Shown in pieces: positions 31,022 through 42,788 of a DNA stretch of 45,911 nucleotides. The notes beneath the pieces were generated by a model. The model was not told the origin of the DNA. It saw only the letters and a program-made list of their open reading frames with translations, and ran no database searches. Each line of letters starts with the position of its first letter. Positions within the stretch are counted from its first letter, which is position 1. The position numbers and the translations under genes are program-made. The DNA comes from Burkholderiales bacterium (GTDB taxonomy: Bacteria; Pseudomonadota; Gammaproteobacteria; Burkholderiales; Burkholderiaceae_C), in NCBI GenBank assembly GCA_026400275.1, contig JAPLPK010000071.1:1-45911 (forward strand), written 5' to 3'.

Positions 31022-32020
31022 TCAGGCCTGGCTGGCCTGCAACAACCATCCACCTACCGCGTCTGGCAGGCTGCGCACATGCCCCGGAATCGGCCCCTGC
31101 GGAAACCCGACATGGCCGCCGTGCGCTGGCTGCCAAAGGGTGACATGGTCGCCCACAGCATCCTGGTGCGGCAGGCTCCACACCGGCACAAAAGGGTCGT
31201 TCATGGCGTTCACCACCAGCGCAGGAATCTGGATGCGTGCCAGGTGCGGCTTGGCCGATGCGCGGGCCCAGTAATCTTCCGTGCTGTTAAAGCCGTGCAG
31301 CGGGGCGGTAAACACGTTGTCAAATTCGTAGAGGTCACGGGCCGCCAGCATGGCTTCGCGGTCAAACAACCCAGGGTGCTGGTCCAGCTTCTGCAGAGCC
31401 TTGGGCTTCATGCTGCGCAAAAACATACGGGTGTACACCTGCCGGTTCAGACCCCGACCTATGGCCCAGCCTGCAGCCGCAAGATCCAGCGGCGCACAGA
31501 CAGAAGCCACCGCACGCACGATCCTGCCGGCCCGCTCGCCCATTTCCTCGGCCCAGCGTAGCAAAGCATTGCCACCGAGCGACACGCCGACCGCAATGAT
31601 CTCGCCTTTGTGGCGGGCCTTGAGGCGTTTCAAGACCCAGCCTATCTCCTCGTAGTCGCCAGAGTGGTAGGCGCGCGGTGCCAGGTTCAGCTCGCCACTA
31701 CAGCCCCGAAAGTGCGGTACGGCATAGCCCATGCCGTGGGCCCGCGCGTAGTCACCAAAAGCCTCGGAATAGTGGCTGGAGGAAGATCCTTCCAGACCAT
31801 GGAACAACACCAGCAGAGGTCGCGCATCCTCGCTCAGTGCAGGATCGGCCACCATCGCGGGCGGGTCGCAGAAATCGACATCCATGAAGTCCAGGTCGGG
31901 GGTGATCCAGCGTTCCCGCCTGAAGCGCAAAGACGGGCCGAAGACCCGCCGCGAATACAGCGCCGGCCAAATCGTCTGCGCGTGCCCGCTGGGCAACCAC
32001 CAGGGCGCTGCATAATTCAT
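31022..32020 (-). CDS. YheT-family alpha/beta hydrolase
   Basis: A 332-residue alpha/beta hydrolase of the YheT/ABHD1-3 group. The N-terminal WWLPSGHAQTIWPAL is the family signature. The nucleophile elbow is GVSLGG, the HGLEGSSSSHYS segment provides the oxyanion region, the acid is in NAMNDPFVP and the His is in AHGGHVGF. Substrates are probably small esters or lipids; unproven. ATG at 32020 is used because the family N-terminus starts there. It is followed 20 bp later by the unknown gene. Confidence 0.92.
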   Translation of the reverse strand: MNYAAPWWLPSGHAQTIWPALYSRRVFGPSLRFRRERWITPDLDFMDVDFCDPPAMVADPALSEDARPLLVLFHGLEGSSSSHYSEAFGDYARAHGMGYAVPHFRGCSGELNLAPRAYHSGDYEEIGWVLKRLKARHKGEIIAVGVSLGGNALLRWAEEMGERAGRIVRAVASVCAPLDLAAAGWAIGRGLNRQVYTRMFLRSMKPKALQKLDQHPGLFDREAMLAARDLYEFDNVFTAPLHGFNSTEDYWARASAKPHLARIQIPALVVNAMNDPFVPVWSLPHQDAVGDHVTLWQPAHGGHVGFPQGPIPGHVRSLPDAVGGWLLQASQA

Positions 32021-32075
32021 AGCACGCCTCGTAGGTGGAATGTGCGGCAGAAGGCTAAAAGGTTTGAGACCAGCA

Positions 32076-32525
32076 TCAGTGCAGCACCTGCGGGGCGCCA
32101 CTACTTTCCTGCATCTCCAAGCCGGTGCCAGGGCTGGCATGGTGGGCCACCATGCGCCAGCCCTGGGCCGTCTTGTGATAAACGTTGGTGGCAATGGCAA
32201 ACGCCTGGCGAGGGCCGTCGGCAGTCATGACCTCAATGCTCTCGACGACGTTGTGCATGGCACTGCCCAGCGATTCAACCTTGCGTACCTGCAACGGCGT
32301 AGCGCGGATACGGCTCTGCGCAAACATGGCCTCAAAGGTCGTACGCACGGCCGCAACGCCCACCACCCGCAGCCCACCGGGGTGCACGCCGACCACATCG
32401 TCCTCGTCGGCCCAGCAGGCCATGAGCTTGTCGATGTCGCCGTTGTGCAAGGCCTCGTAAAAAGCAGCTTCCGTATCGTCAGCACTGCCACCCATGGTGG
32501 CGGCGTGCAACTTGGCTTTGGACAT
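32076..32525 (-). CDS. SnoaL/DUF4440-like NTF2-fold protein
   Basis: A 149-residue protein of the nuclear-transport-factor-2-like fold: ADDTEAAFYEALHNGDIDKLMACWADEDDVVGVHPGG, a ketosteroid-isomerase-like opening (shown as ADDTEAAFYEAL and LMACWADEDDVV), then VFHK-type strand YHKTAQGWRMVAHHAS. The function is unknown; such proteins may be enzymes, binding or oligomerisation domains. ATG at 32525 begins MSKAKLHA; earlier in-frame codons run into the atp terminator. It precedes yheT by 55 bp on the same strand. Confidence 0.82.
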   Translation of the reverse strand: MSKAKLHAATMGGSADDTEAAFYEALHNGDIDKLMACWADEDDVVGVHPGGLRVVGVAAVRTTFEAMFAQSRIRATPLQVRKVESLGSAMHNVVESIEVMTADGPRQAFAIATNVYHKTAQGWRMVAHHASPGTGLEMQESSGAPQVLH

Positions 32526-32644
32526 AAAACGCACCCGCGTGGAACAAGCTTTGATTTTGCCCTGCTTTATGCGGCCTGCGCGCATCGTCTCACCCAGTAA
32601 AAAACACGAACCGGTGGCTGCCGGGCAGCCCGGAAGACGCGCAC

Positions 32645-32672
32645 AAAAAAGCCGCTCGAAAGCGGCTTTTTT
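32645..32672. terminator. Rho-independent terminator of the atp operon
   Basis: AAAAAAGCCGCT, loop CGAA, AGCGGCTTTTTT. A perfect 12-bp stem with A/T flanks, 24 bp past the atpC stop, ending the ATP synthase transcript. Confidence 0.95.
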
Positions 32673-32695
32673 GAAGATCGTCGTCCTTTTGGGGA

Positions 32696-33112
32696 TCAAC
32701 GCTTTTGGCGAAACTTGCGCAGAGCAGAAATCTGGGCTGCCATGATGGCCAGCTCGGATTGCGCCTTGGCAATATCCAGTTCACCCTTGGCATTGCGCAG
32801 CGCGTCTTCGGCTGCGGCCTTGGCCGTGTTGGCCTTTTCTTCGTCCAGATCCTTGCCGCGGATGGCGGTGTCGGACAGCACGGTGACGCAGTTGGGTTGC
32901 ACTTCCAAGATACCGCCGGCTACGAAAATGAACTCTTCTGTGCCGTCAGCCTTCTCGATGCGAACCGAACCGGGCTTGATCCGGGTGATCAGCGGGGTGT
33001 GACGTGGGTAAATGCCCAGCTCGCCAGACTCACCAGGCAAAGCCACAAACTTGGCTTCGCCGGAGAAGATGGAGGCTTCGGCACTGACAACGTCCACATG
33101 AATGGTCGACAT
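32696..33112 (-). CDS. atpC: ATP synthase F1 epsilon subunit
   Basis: A 138-residue epsilon subunit: N-terminal beta-sandwich ([29 protein letters not shown]) and a C-terminal helical hairpin that can inhibit ATP hydrolysis. Its usual length is 135-140 residues. It is the last gene of the atp operon, 82 bp after atpD, and is followed by a strong terminator. Confidence 0.97.
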   Translation of the reverse strand: MSTIHVDVVSAEASIFSGEAKFVALPGESGELGIYPRHTPLITRIKPGSVRIEKADGTEEFIFVAGGILEVQPNCVTVLSDTAIRGKDLDEEKANTAKAAAEDALRNAKGELDIAKAQSELAIMAAQISALRKFRQKR

Positions 33113-33194
33113 ACGTTTCCTTTGGGGTCAGCGTGGTGAAGGGAAAAGGCAAGACGCTGGCAGCGCCACAAAGGCACTGCCCACGCCCAAGGCA

Positions 33195-34661
<1,467 letters not shown>

Positions 34662-34682
34662 CTAACCGGGACGGTTGGCTGT

Positions 34683-35558
34683 TTAAACAGCCGCAGCACC
34701 TGCCACAATTTCGGACAGCTCTTTGGTGATCGCAGCTTGGCGGGTCTTGTTGTAGACCAGTTTCAGCTCGCCAATCACGCTACCTGCGTTATCCGTAGCA
34801 GCCTTCATGGCAACCATGCGCGCAGCATGTTCCGAAGCCATGTTTTCAGCGACCGCCTGGTAAGCCAGCGCTTCGACATAACGCACCAACAGGTCGTCAA
34901 TCACCGATTGCGCATCTGGTTCGTAGATGTAGTCCCAGGCATGCGCACCTGCAGCCTTGGTTTCCGCCAGCATCTTGGAAGCCGACAAAGGCAGCAACTG
35001 CTCAATCACCGGCTCTTGCTTCATGGTGCTGACAAACTTGTTGTAGACCAGATGCACGGCACTGATTTCGCCCTTTTCGTAGGCGTCCAGCAATACCTTC
35101 AGCGGTCCGATCAGCTTGTCCAGATGCGGCTTGTCGCCCAGATGCGTGACATGTGACACCACCTTGGCGCCGATGCGAGTCAGAAAACCCAAACCCTTGC
35201 CACCGATGGCCACCGCCTGCGCGCTATTGCCCGCAGCCTGCGAGTCGCGCAGCTTGATGGTCAGGGCGCGAAACAGATTGGTGTTCAAACCACCGCACAA
35301 ACCTTTATCGGTCGTGATGACCACAAAACCTTCGGCCTTGGCGCCGTTGGTTTGCATAAAGGTGTGCACGTACTCCGGATTCGCCTGACCCAGGTTTGCA
35401 GCGATATCACGAATCTTCTCGCTGTACGGACGCGCTGCGCGCATCCGCTCCTGCGCTTTACGCATCTTGGAAACGGAGATCATCTCCATCGCCTTGGTGA
35501 TCTTCTTGGTGTTTTCCACCGATTTGATCTTGCTGCGTAGTTCCTTGCCTGATGCCAT
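34683..35558 (-). CDS. atpG: ATP synthase F1 gamma subunit
   Basis: A 291-residue rotor stalk subunit. The N-terminal helix [19 protein letters not shown] and the C-terminal [21 protein letters not shown] region (given split: [21 protein letters not shown]) are the highly conserved coiled coil inside the alpha3beta3 head. GLCGGLN is also family-specific. Located between atpA (20 bp upstream) and atpD. Confidence 0.97.
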   Translation of the reverse strand: MASGKELRSKIKSVENTKKITKAMEMISVSKMRKAQERMRAARPYSEKIRDIAANLGQANPEYVHTFMQTNGAKAEGFVVITTDKGLCGGLNTNLFRALTIKLRDSQAAGNSAQAVAIGGKGLGFLTRIGAKVVSHVTHLGDKPHLDKLIGPLKVLLDAYEKGEISAVHLVYNKFVSTMKQEPVIEQLLPLSASKMLAETKAAGAHAWDYIYEPDAQSVIDDLLVRYVEALAYQAVAENMASEHAARMVAMKAATDNAGSVIGELKLVYNKTRQAAITKELSEIVAGAAAV

Positions 35559-35578
35559 GGGTGGCTCCTAGTTTGGAA

Positions 35579-37132
35579 TTAAGCGAACGTCTTTTTGAAC
35601 GCTGCCACAGCGGCGAGCAATTCAGCCTCAGCTTCCTTGTCCAGCGCTTTGGAAGCTTCAACCTTGGCCAGCAAGGCAGCGTGTTTGTCTTTGAGGTAGC
35701 CGTGCAGGCCATGCTCAAATGCCAACACCTTCTTGACCGCGATATCGTCCATGAAGCCCTTGTTCACCGCGAACAGCGTGGCACCCATCAAGGAGATGGA
35801 CAGCGGGCTGTACTGGGCTTGCTTGAGCAGTTCGGTCACGCGGGCACCGCGGTCCAGCTGCTTGCGGGTGGACTCATCCAGGTCAGAAGCGAACTGGGCA
35901 AAAGCCGCCAATTCACGGTACTGCGCCAAGTCGGTACGGATACCGCCGGACTGGCCCTTGATGATCTTGGTTTGCGCTGCGCTACCCACGCGAGACACCG
36001 AAATACCAGCGTTGATCGCAGGGCGGATGCCGGCATTGAACAACGAGGTTTCCAGGAAGATCTGGCCGTCGGTAATCGAGATCACGTTGGTCGGCACGAA
36101 AGCCGACACGTCACCGGCTTGCGTTTCAATGATAGGCAGAGCCGTCAAAGAACCGGTCTTGCCCTTGACTTCACCCTTGGTGAAGGCTTCGACGTAGTCG
36201 GCATTCACGCGGGCGGCACGTTCCAGCAAGCGGCTGTGCAGATAGAACACGTCGCCAGGGTAGGCTTCGCGGCCTGGTGGCCGGCGCAACAGCAGGGACA
36301 CTTGGCGGTAAGCCACGGCTTGCTTGGATAGATCGTCATACACGATCAGGGCGTCTTGGCCGCGGTCACGGAAGTATTCACCCATGGTGCAACCGGAGTA
36401 GGCGCTGACGTACTGCATAGCAGCCGACTCAGAAGCCGAAGCCGCCACCACAATGGTGTACTCCATCGCGCCAGCTTGTTCCAGAGCGCGCACCACGTTC
36501 TTGATCGATGAGGCCTTTTGACCAATCGCGACGTAAACGCAGGACATGTTCTGTCCCTTTTGGTTGATGATGGCGTCGATAGCCACAGCGGTCTTACCCG
36601 TCTGGCGGTCACCAATGATCAGTTCGCGTTGGCCACGGCCCACAGGCACCATGGAGTCAATCGATTTCAGGCCAGTCTGCATGGGCTGGTCCACCGACTT
36701 ACGGGCGATCACGCCCGGTGCGACCTTTTCGATCACGTCGGTGAGCTTGGCGTTGATAGGACCCTTGCCGTCGATAGGCTGGCCCAGTGCATTCACCACG
36801 CGACCCAGCAACTCAGGGCCGACGGGCACTTCCAAAATACGACCCGTGCACTTGACGACGTCGCCTTCGGAAATGTGTTCGTATTCACCCAAGATCACGG
36901 AACCGACGGAGTCGCGCTCCAGATTCAAGGCCAGGCCGTAGGTGGGTTGACCGTCGCTGCCGGCGGGGAACTCCAGCATTTCGCCTTGCATCACGTCGGA
37001 TAGGCCGTGGATGCGGCAAATACCGTCGGTCACGGACACCACGGTGCCCTGGTTGCGGATGTCAGCCTGAGCCGTCAAGCCTTCGATACGGCTCTTGATC
37101 AGTTCAGAAATTTCTGCGGGATTGAGTTGCAT
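35579..37132 (-). CDS. atpA: ATP synthase F1 alpha subunit
   Basis: A 517-residue non-catalytic nucleotide-binding subunit. The P-loop is [29 protein letters not shown] and the [20 protein letters not shown] region (shown split: [17 protein letters not shown]) are invariant features. The N-terminal [13 protein letters not shown] helix contacts delta. It lies 75 bp after atpH. Confidence 0.98.
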   Translation of the reverse strand: MQLNPAEISELIKSRIEGLTAQADIRNQGTVVSVTDGICRIHGLSDVMQGEMLEFPAGSDGQPTYGLALNLERDSVGSVILGEYEHISEGDVVKCTGRILEVPVGPELLGRVVNALGQPIDGKGPINAKLTDVIEKVAPGVIARKSVDQPMQTGLKSIDSMVPVGRGQRELIIGDRQTGKTAVAIDAIINQKGQNMSCVYVAIGQKASSIKNVVRALEQAGAMEYTIVVAASASESAAMQYVSAYSGCTMGEYFRDRGQDALIVYDDLSKQAVAYRQVSLLLRRPPGREAYPGDVFYLHSRLLERAARVNADYVEAFTKGEVKGKTGSLTALPIIETQAGDVSAFVPTNVISITDGQIFLETSLFNAGIRPAINAGISVSRVGSAAQTKIIKGQSGGIRTDLAQYRELAAFAQFASDLDESTRKQLDRGARVTELLKQAQYSPLSISLMGATLFAVNKGFMDDIAVKKVLAFEHGLHGYLKDKHAALLAKVEASKALDKEAEAELLAAVAAFKKTFA

Positions 37133-37207
37133 GACTCTTTCCTTCTCTTTCTTTGGTTAGCAAACAACCGGAGCCACGGGCTCTGGCCGAAAACGCTGGC
37201 TCCAACC

Positions 37208-37738
37208 TTAGGCGGTCAGGGCCAATTTCATATGTTCCAGGCGGGCTTTGATCGAAGTGTCCAGCACCTCGTCACCCACCACGACGCGAATTCCGCCAAT
37301 CAACTCCGGCTCTAACGCTACGGTGAGATTGAGCTTCCGTCCAAAACGCTTTTCCAAGGCTGAAGCCACGCCCGCCAAAGCCGCTGCATCCATCGCAAAG
37401 GCACTAAAGACCGTTGCATCGGAAGAGCCGCCAACCGCATTTTTCAATGCGCGGAACTGGGTAGCAATCTCGGGCAGCACGCTCAGGCGGCCGTTTTCAA
37501 TGACCAGCTGCAGAAAGTTCTTGGCAGCTTCTGGCAAGGCCGACTTGGCCACACCAGCAATCACTTCGAACACCTGGGCGGCTTCCACCTTGGGATTGTC
37601 GGCAAACTGCAGCAGCTGAGAATTGCCTGCAATCGCAGCCAATTCATCCAGCCACACAGCCGTACCGGCCAAGTCGGAGGCGCTTGCCTTGAACAGTGCT
37701 TCTGCGTAAGGACGGGCAATGGTTGCTATTTCAGCCAT
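37208..37738 (-). CDS. atpH: ATP synthase F1 delta subunit
   Basis: A 176-residue delta subunit linking F1 to the peripheral stalk. The N-terminal [14 protein letters not shown] and the C-terminal region [19 protein letters not shown] (OSCP signature) are present. It starts 14 bp after atpF. Confidence 0.97.
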   Translation of the reverse strand: MAEIATIARPYAEALFKASASDLAGTAVWLDELAAIAGNSQLLQFADNPKVEAAQVFEVIAGVAKSALPEAAKNFLQLVIENGRLSVLPEIATQFRALKNAVGGSSDATVFSAFAMDAAALAGVASALEKRFGRKLNLTVALEPELIGGIRVVVGDEVLDTSIKARLEHMKLALTA

Positions 37739-37752
37739 GGTCGTTCTGTCGC

Positions 37753-38223
37753 TCAGAGTTCAGTTTGGAGTCGGTTCAGCAAGTCCGCGTGGACACCGGC
37801 ATTGACTTCCTTGCGGAGAATCTGCTCGGCACCCTTGACTGCCAGTGCGGCGACCTGCTCACGCAGTGCTTCACGGGCCTTCACGGTTTGCTGGTCGGCT
37901 TCGGCACGGGCTGCGGCCACGATCTTGTTGCCTTCTTCCGTTGCACGGGCTTTGGCTTCTTCGATGATGGTCTGGGCACGGCGGTCGGCATCAGCCAGGC
38001 GCGATGCGGTCTCGGTACGCGACTTGGCCAATTCTTCTTCCACGCGCTTGTTGGCGCTGGTAAGTTCAGACTTGGCTTTATCGGCGGCGGCAAGACCGTC
38101 AGAGATTTTCTGCGCCCGCTCGTCCAATGCCTTGGTAATGGGAGGCCACACGAATTTCATCGTGAACCACACCAGAATCGCAAAGACAACGGCCTGCAGG
38201 AACAGGGTTGAATTAATGTTCAC
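37753..38223 (-). CDS. atpF: ATP synthase Fo b subunit
   Basis: A 156-residue peripheral-stalk subunit with one N-terminal membrane helix ([19 protein letters not shown]) and a long charged coiled coil rich in Ala, Lys and Glu. The start codon is GTG at 38223, supported by GAAAGGA 8-14 nt upstream and by lack of another start before the conserved N-terminus. 38 bp after atpE. Confidence 0.97.
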   Translation of the reverse strand: MNINSTLFLQAVVFAILVWFTMKFVWPPITKALDERAQKISDGLAAADKAKSELTSANKRVEEELAKSRTETASRLADADRRAQTIIEEAKARATEEGNKIVAAARAEADQQTVKAREALREQVAALAVKGAEQILRKEVNAGVHADLLNRLQTEL

Positions 38224-38261
38224 GGCTTAATTCCTTTCGGTCGTGAAAGGTCGGCCAAAAA

Positions 38262-38522
<261 letters not shown>

Positions 38523-38558
38523 TTACAGGTAAAAGAAAAAGAAAAGCGAAAACGAACC

Positions 38559-39458
38559 TTAGTGCGCCTCATGGGACTGGCCCACGTAAATCAGCGTCAG
38601 CATCATAAAGATGAAGGCTTGCAAGGTGATCACCAGAATGTGGAAGATGCTCCACGCTGCTCCAGCGATAACATGCCCAACACCTAGCCAGAACCCGCCC
38701 ACCAGGGGGTTGAACTGCCAGGCCCACGTGCCGCCCATCAGGGCGATCAACATGAATACCAATTCACCAGCGAACATGTTGCCGAACAACCGCATGCCGT
38801 GCGAAACCGTTTTTGCCAGGTACTCGATCACTTGCATCAGCAAGTTGATGGGGTACAGGAACCAGTGGTCGCCGAATGGCGCTGCGACCAACTCGTGCGC
38901 CCAGCCGCCCAGGCCCTTGATCTTGATGTTATAGACCAAGCAAACAAACAAAACGCTAACCGACAGACCCAGCGTGGTGGACAAATCGGCCGTGGGGACC
39001 ACTCGCATGAAAGCATGGTGCGCATCATTACCAGCGGACACATAAGCGTGCTCCCACAGCTTGGGCAGCAAGTCGACCGGCAGCATGTCCATGCCGTTCA
39101 TCATGAAGATCCAGACAAAAACAGTCAGCGCCAGAGGAGCCACCAGCTTGCGGCTTGTCGCGTTATGAATTACGCCCTTGGCCTGCGTGTCGACCATTTC
39201 CGAAAGAATTTCTACCGCCGCCTGGAAGCGGCCAGGGACACCCGACGTAGCCTTGCGCGCCGCACGCCACAAAAAGAAGCAGCCGACGATACCGAGAATG
39301 ATCGAATACAGCACCGAGTCCAGATTGAACAAGCTGAAATCCACAATGTGGCTTTGCTTGACGCTCTGAAACGAAAAGTCTCTTTGCAAATGCTGCAAAT
39401 GGTGAACGATGTATTCGCCCGCCTTCGGGCCTTCTGTAGCAGCGTGTTCAGTCGACAT
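38559..39458 (-). CDS. atpB: ATP synthase Fo a subunit
   Basis: A 299-residue stator subunit forming the proton half-channels. The essential arginine is in SHGMRLFGNMFAGELVF, and the last helices contain WSIFHILVITLQAFIFMMLTLIY (split: WSIFHILVITLQ, AFIFMMLTLIY). 51 bp before atpE, 13 bp after atpI. Confidence 0.97.
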   Translation of the reverse strand: MSTEHAATEGPKAGEYIVHHLQHLQRDFSFQSVKQSHIVDFSLFNLDSVLYSIILGIVGCFFLWRAARKATSGVPGRFQAAVEILSEMVDTQAKGVIHNATSRKLVAPLALTVFVWIFMMNGMDMLPVDLLPKLWEHAYVSAGNDAHHAFMRVVPTADLSTTLGLSVSVLFVCLVYNIKIKGLGGWAHELVAAPFGDHWFLYPINLLMQVIEYLAKTVSHGMRLFGNMFAGELVFMLIALMGGTWAWQFNPLVGGFWLGVGHVIAGAAWSIFHILVITLQAFIFMMLTLIYVGQSHEAH

Positions 39459-39471
39459 ATTTAGCAGTCCA

Positions 39472-39945
39472 TCAATTATGTTGAGCCGGATGTGGGCGTT
39501 TGGAGCGGAACATAAGCGCCAACCAAACCACCTTCATCGTCACTACAAAGCCGGCCACCAGGGCCAACCAATTTAACTCTGTGACCCACTTCGGCGCCGC
39601 AAACAACATCGCGACGGTCAAAATGATCTTCACCAATTCCCACACAAAAAAACCCAGCATCGCAGCACCCGGCACAGCCTGCGCCAAACGCCCCGTGACG
39701 CCGCGCGCAAAAACTGCCGCAGGCAACACCACTGAAAGTGCGCCATAAGCGGCTGACCACCCCATGCTGGACTTGCCCGTCAGGAGCCAGGCCACTACTG
39801 CAACCAGACAACCCGCCAGACTTTGCCCCGTCAGCACCCGCCACATCGACAGCGGCGGATTCTGCCTGCGCCACTGTTGCGCCTCGGCTGCCGTCAGGGG
39901 CTTGAAACCTTCGCCTTGCTCCCCATCTTCTTGGTCAAAGGTCAT
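39472..39945 (-). CDS. atpI: ATP synthase accessory protein I
   Basis: A 157-residue membrane protein at the head of the atp operon. An N-terminal polar segment precedes four hydrophobic helices (LAGCLVAVVAWLL, GALSVVLPAAVFA, MLGFFVWELVKIILTVAMLF, LALVAGFVVTMKVVWLALMF). AtpI helps c-ring assembly or Mg2+ supply. It is less conserved than the structural subunits, but the position makes the call secure. Confidence 0.9.
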   Translation of the reverse strand: MTFDQEDGEQGEGFKPLTAAEAQQWRRQNPPLSMWRVLTGQSLAGCLVAVVAWLLTGKSSMGWSAAYGALSVVLPAAVFARGVTGRLAQAVPGAAMLGFFVWELVKIILTVAMLFAAPKWVTELNWLALVAGFVVTMKVVWLALMFRSKRPHPAQHN

Positions 39946-40304
39946 TGTTCACCTGTTTTATGACACCCAGGTTTACCCTGAACAATTTAGCAAAGCCTAC
40001 TATTATATGTAGAAACTGCTGGCTATCAAATGACAATGACTGAGCGTGAGAAATGGCCTGTTTTACGCAAGCTTTACACATATGGTACCCGTCACAGCTG
40101 GCGTCACGCTTACACGCACCCGCCGGGGGCAGATTGTGCCCTTATTCGGTGCACACCAAACCCATTAGCCCCTGAATCCCTCCGGCCTCTTCGACAGGCA
40201 CTTGTCCGCTACCGCAGATCGCATTCCCATGGTTGACGAAACCCGGGCGCGGTCTGCTCGAAAGAACGGTCCAAAATAACGAACTTAGCTTCTCCTTTCC
40301 CGCC
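39946..40304. other. Divergent intergenic region between atp operon and dat (359 bp)
   Basis: It holds the atp promoter (40002-40029) next to atpI. From 40030 to 40304 no gene, repeat copy or hairpin stands out; GGCGTCACGC-like strings and a CTTCGACAGGCAC fragment were seen but not interpretable. The promoter of dat should lie here but was not identified. Confidence 0.6.
40002..40029 (-). promoter_or_regulatory. Sigma-70 promoter of the atp operon
   Basis: On the minus strand TTGATA (-35) is followed after 16 bp by a perfect TATAAT (-10), placing the transcription start near 39995, about 50 bp before the atpI ATG. It is the best sigma-70 match in the window, as expected for a highly expressed operon. 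Confidence 0.82.
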
Positions 40305-41195
40305 ATGCATTCCCTGCCCGACTTTCCCTGCTACCTCAACGGCAACTACACACCGTTGTGCGACGCCAAGATCAGCGTCATGGACCGTGGCTTCATCTTC
40401 GGCGATGGTGTCTACGAGGTCGTGCCGGTCTACGGCAGCCGCCTGTTTCGCTTTGAACAGCACATGGCGCGGCTGGACCGCAGCCTGGCCGAGCTGCGCA
40501 TCCCCAATCCGCACACGCACGAGGCCTGGCATGCGATTGCTTCTAAATTAATAGCATCTCGCGCAGAACATACCAGCGCCGACGGCACAAAAGCCTCACA
40601 TAATAACCAACTGGTGTACATCCAGGTAAGCCGTGGTGTCGCCATGCGAGACCATGCCATGCTGGCCGATATGCAGCCCACGGTCTTCGCCATGGCCAAC
40701 ACCATGAACCTGCCTTCTGATGCACAGCGCCGCCTGGGCGTAATGTGCGTCACCGCCGACGACTTTCGCTGGGAAAAGGCCCACATCAAAAGCACCAGCC
40801 TGCTGGGTGCGGTGTTTGCCCGGCAGATTGGCGTAGACGCGGGTGCGGTAGAAACCGTGATGTTCCGCGATGGCTTTCTGAGCGAGGCCGCCTCCAGCAA
40901 TGTATGGCTGATCAAGGACGGCGCAGTCTACGGCCCGCCGAGCGACAATCTGGTGCTGGAAGGCATACGCTACGGCCTGATCGCAGAGCTCTGCCAGGCG
41001 CAGGGCATTCCATTCCAATTGCGCCGCATCAGCCGCGATGAGGTGCGGACCGCAGACGAGCTTCTGCTGTCCAGCGCCACCAAGGAAGTCCTAGCCATCA
41101 CCAGCCTGGACGGCCGACCGGTTGGCAACGGCCAACCCGGACCGGTCTACCAAAAACTGTATGCGGCCTACGTCGCCACCAAAGAAAGCCTTTGA
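40305..41195 (+). CDS. dat: D-amino-acid (D-alanine) transaminase
   Basis: A 296-residue fold-type IV PLP aminotransferase that interconverts D-alanine and D-glutamate with their keto acids, supplying peptidoglycan precursors. VMDRGFIFGDGVYEVVPVY near the N-terminus, catalytic Lys162 in WEKAHIKST, and EAASSNVWLI are family hallmarks. ATG at 40305 is used; longer frames upstream lack similarity. Residues about 77-97 (IASKLIASRAEHTSADGTKA region) are encoded by palindromic repeat copy I. Next genes are ybeD and lipB, a common betaproteobacterial order. Confidence 0.93.
   Translation: MHSLPDFPCYLNGNYTPLCDAKISVMDRGFIFGDGVYEVVPVYGSRLFRFEQHMARLDRSLAELRIPNPHTHEAWHAIASKLIASRAEHTSADGTKASHNNQLVYIQVSRGVAMRDHAMLADMQPTVFAMANTMNLPSDAQRRLGVMCVTADDFRWEKAHIKSTSLLGAVFARQIGVDAGAVETVMFRDGFLSEAASSNVWLIKDGAVYGPPSDNLVLEGIRYGLIAELCQAQGIPFQLRRISRDEVRTADELLLSSATKEVLAITSLDGRPVGNGQPGPVYQKLYAAYVATKESL
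40535..40595. repeat. Palindromic dispersed repeat, copy I, inside dat
   Basis: GATTGCTTCTAAATTAATAG, then CATCTCGCGCAGAACATACC, then AGCGCCGACGGCACAAAAGC. It shares TTAATAGC..CT-GCGCAGA and AGCGC-GGC-AAAA with the intergenic copies. It is read in frame between the conserved helix HEAWHAIAS and the strand QLVYIQVSRG. Confidence 0.7.
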
Positions 41196-41200
41196 ACCCC

Positions 41201-41506
41201 ATGAGCACACCGACCACCAACACTCCCGCCGAGCCCACCGATCCACGCAAGGACTCGCTGATCGAATACCCGTCCCAGTTCCCTATCAAGGTCATGGGCG
41301 TGCGGGTGGAGGGCTTTGTCCACGCCATCACCAGCATCGCCAAACAATTCGACCCCAGCTATGACGCCAGCACGGTGGAACTGCGCGAAAGCAAGGGCGG
41401 CAACTACCTGGGCATCACCATCACCATCACGGCCACCAGCCGCGAACAACTGGACGAGCTCTACCGCACGCTGAGCACCCACCCCATGGTGAAGATGGTC
41501 TTGTGA
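41201..41506 (+). CDS. ybeD: YbeD/DUF493 family protein
   Basis: A 101-residue DUF493 protein with the ferredoxin-like (ACT-like) core: [48 protein letters not shown] at the C-terminus. It is an adjacent partner of lipB in many proteobacteria, of unproven function. Its TGA overlaps the GTG start of lipB (GTGA 41503-41506), so the two are translationally coupled. Confidence 0.93.
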   Translation: MSTPTTNTPAEPTDPRKDSLIEYPSQFPIKVMGVRVEGFVHAITSIAKQFDPSYDASTVELRESKGGNYLGITITITATSREQLDELYRTLSTHPMVKMVL

Positions 41507-42192
41507 CCGCCTCTCTGCCCTGTCAGCTACTGGGCCGCGTGGACTACCTGCCCACCGTCCAGGCCATGCAGGATTTTACCGCCCAGCGCACGCCGGATGA
41601 GCGTGACCAGCTATGGATTTGTGAGCACCCGCCGGTGTTCACCCAAGGCCTGGCCGGCAAGGCCGAGCACCTGCTGCTGCCTGGCGACATCCCCGTAGTG
41701 CAAACCAACCGTGGCGGCCAGGTCACCTACCACGGGCCAGGCCAGGTGGTGGCCTACCCGCTGCTGGACCTGAAGCGGGCGGGCTACTTCGTCAAGGAAT
41801 ATGTGTTTCGTATCGAAGAAGCCGTGGTGCAAACCCTGGCGCACTTTGGCGTGACCGGCTTGCGCGTGCCGGGTGCGCCGGGCATTTACGTGCGCCTGCA
41901 AGACCCGTTTGGCCATGCACGCCTTGAGGCTGGCTTCAGCGCCAAGGAACTGGAAACCCAGCCCCACTACCTGGGCAAAATTGCCGCTTTGGGCATCAAG
42001 GTCAGCCGGCATTGCACCTACCACGGCCTGGCGCTGAATGTGGCCATGGACCTGGAGCCCTTCCAGCGCATCAACCCCTGCGGCTACGCCGGGCTGCAAA
42101 CCGTGGACCTGGCCACCCTGGGCGTACAGCTGCCATGGCAGGAAGCCGCCCTGGTGCTGGGTGAAAAACTGGGCCGCTACCTGCCAGCCTAA
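41503..42192 (+). CDS. lipB: Octanoyl-[acyl-carrier-protein]-protein N-octanoyltransferase LipB
   Basis: A 229-residue octanoyltransferase that moves octanoate from acyl carrier protein onto lipoyl domains. Catalytic Cys193 is in [13 protein letters not shown], the Lys is in [15 protein letters not shown], and [18 protein letters not shown] is the family signature. GTG start at 41503 overlaps the ybeD stop. lipA, usually next, is absent; a convergent nuclease-like gene follows with overlapping stops (42189-42192). Confidence 0.97.
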   Translation: MTASLPCQLLGRVDYLPTVQAMQDFTAQRTPDERDQLWICEHPPVFTQGLAGKAEHLLLPGDIPVVQTNRGGQVTYHGPGQVVAYPLLDLKRAGYFVKEYVFRIEEAVVQTLAHFGVTGLRVPGAPGIYVRLQDPFGHARLEAGFSAKELETQPHYLGKIAALGIKVSRHCTYHGLALNVAMDLEPFQRINPCGYAGLQTVDLATLGVQLPWQEAALVLGEKLGRYLPA

Positions 42193-42761
42193 GCCGCGTC
42201 TTGCAGCAACTGCGCCAGCGTGGTACCCGACACCAGCTGAATACCCTGCTCCTGCGCAAAAGCGCGGGCCTTGCCTGTCACTTCACCAGCGCTGATGTAG
42301 ATGCAGGCATCGGCACCACGCCGCTCTTTTTCCGTTGCCAGATCGCGCAACGACTCCACGCCCTGGTTCGCAGCCTTCCAGCGCTTAGCGGCCACCAAAG
42401 TACTTTTCCCGTCTTTCGACAGCTGCAAATCCGCTGCCGGCCCATTCAGCCGCGTCACCATATGGCCCTGGGCGCGGTAGGCCGCGTCCAGGCTGTCGGC
42501 AAAGTCGCGCCAGGGCATGGCGCCTGCACGCTCCAGCAGCTCAGCCACACGTGCGGCACTTGGCACATTCCATTGGCGCTGCAGGGCCATCAGGCCGATC
42601 ACGAAGAAGGGCAGCGCGCCCATCACACCGAAAGGCACATAGGCCTTGGGCAGCAGGGCCGCCGAAGCCAGGCCGAAAGCCAGCACCAGCAGCATGCTGA
42701 TCCACCACGGCGAGCGCAGCAAGACTGCGAAAAGAGAGTTCTTGGCCATTTTGAGTTTCAT
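42189..42761 (-). CDS. Membrane-anchored Mrr-like restriction endonuclease-fold protein
   Basis: A 190-residue protein with two N-terminal transmembrane helices (about 16-36 and 42-60) and a C-terminal domain resembling the Mrr_cat PD-(D/E)xK fold: [47 protein letters not shown]. In active Mrr-type nucleases the last motif is usually (E/Q)xK; here the position before x-K is Ala (VAAKRWK), so activity is doubtful. ATG at 42761 is chosen over an upstream TTG. It follows the exonuclease gene by 27 bp on the same strand. Confidence 0.8.
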   Translation of the reverse strand: MKLKMAKNSLFAVLLRSPWWISMLLVLAFGLASAALLPKAYVPFGVMGALPFFVIGLMALQRQWNVPSAARVAELLERAGAMPWRDFADSLDAAYRAQGHMVTRLNGPAADLQLSKDGKSTLVAAKRWKAANQGVESLRDLATEKERRGADACIYISAGEVTGKARAFAQEQGIQLVSGTTLAQLLQDAA

Positions 42762-42788
42762 GCCCAAGAGTGTACGAGTCGCAGGAGG

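Noticed and set aside
40185-40205. CTTCGACAGGCACTTG as a second REP-like hairpin
   Set aside because: Shares only about ten bases with the 10388-10452 arms and has no inverted partner.
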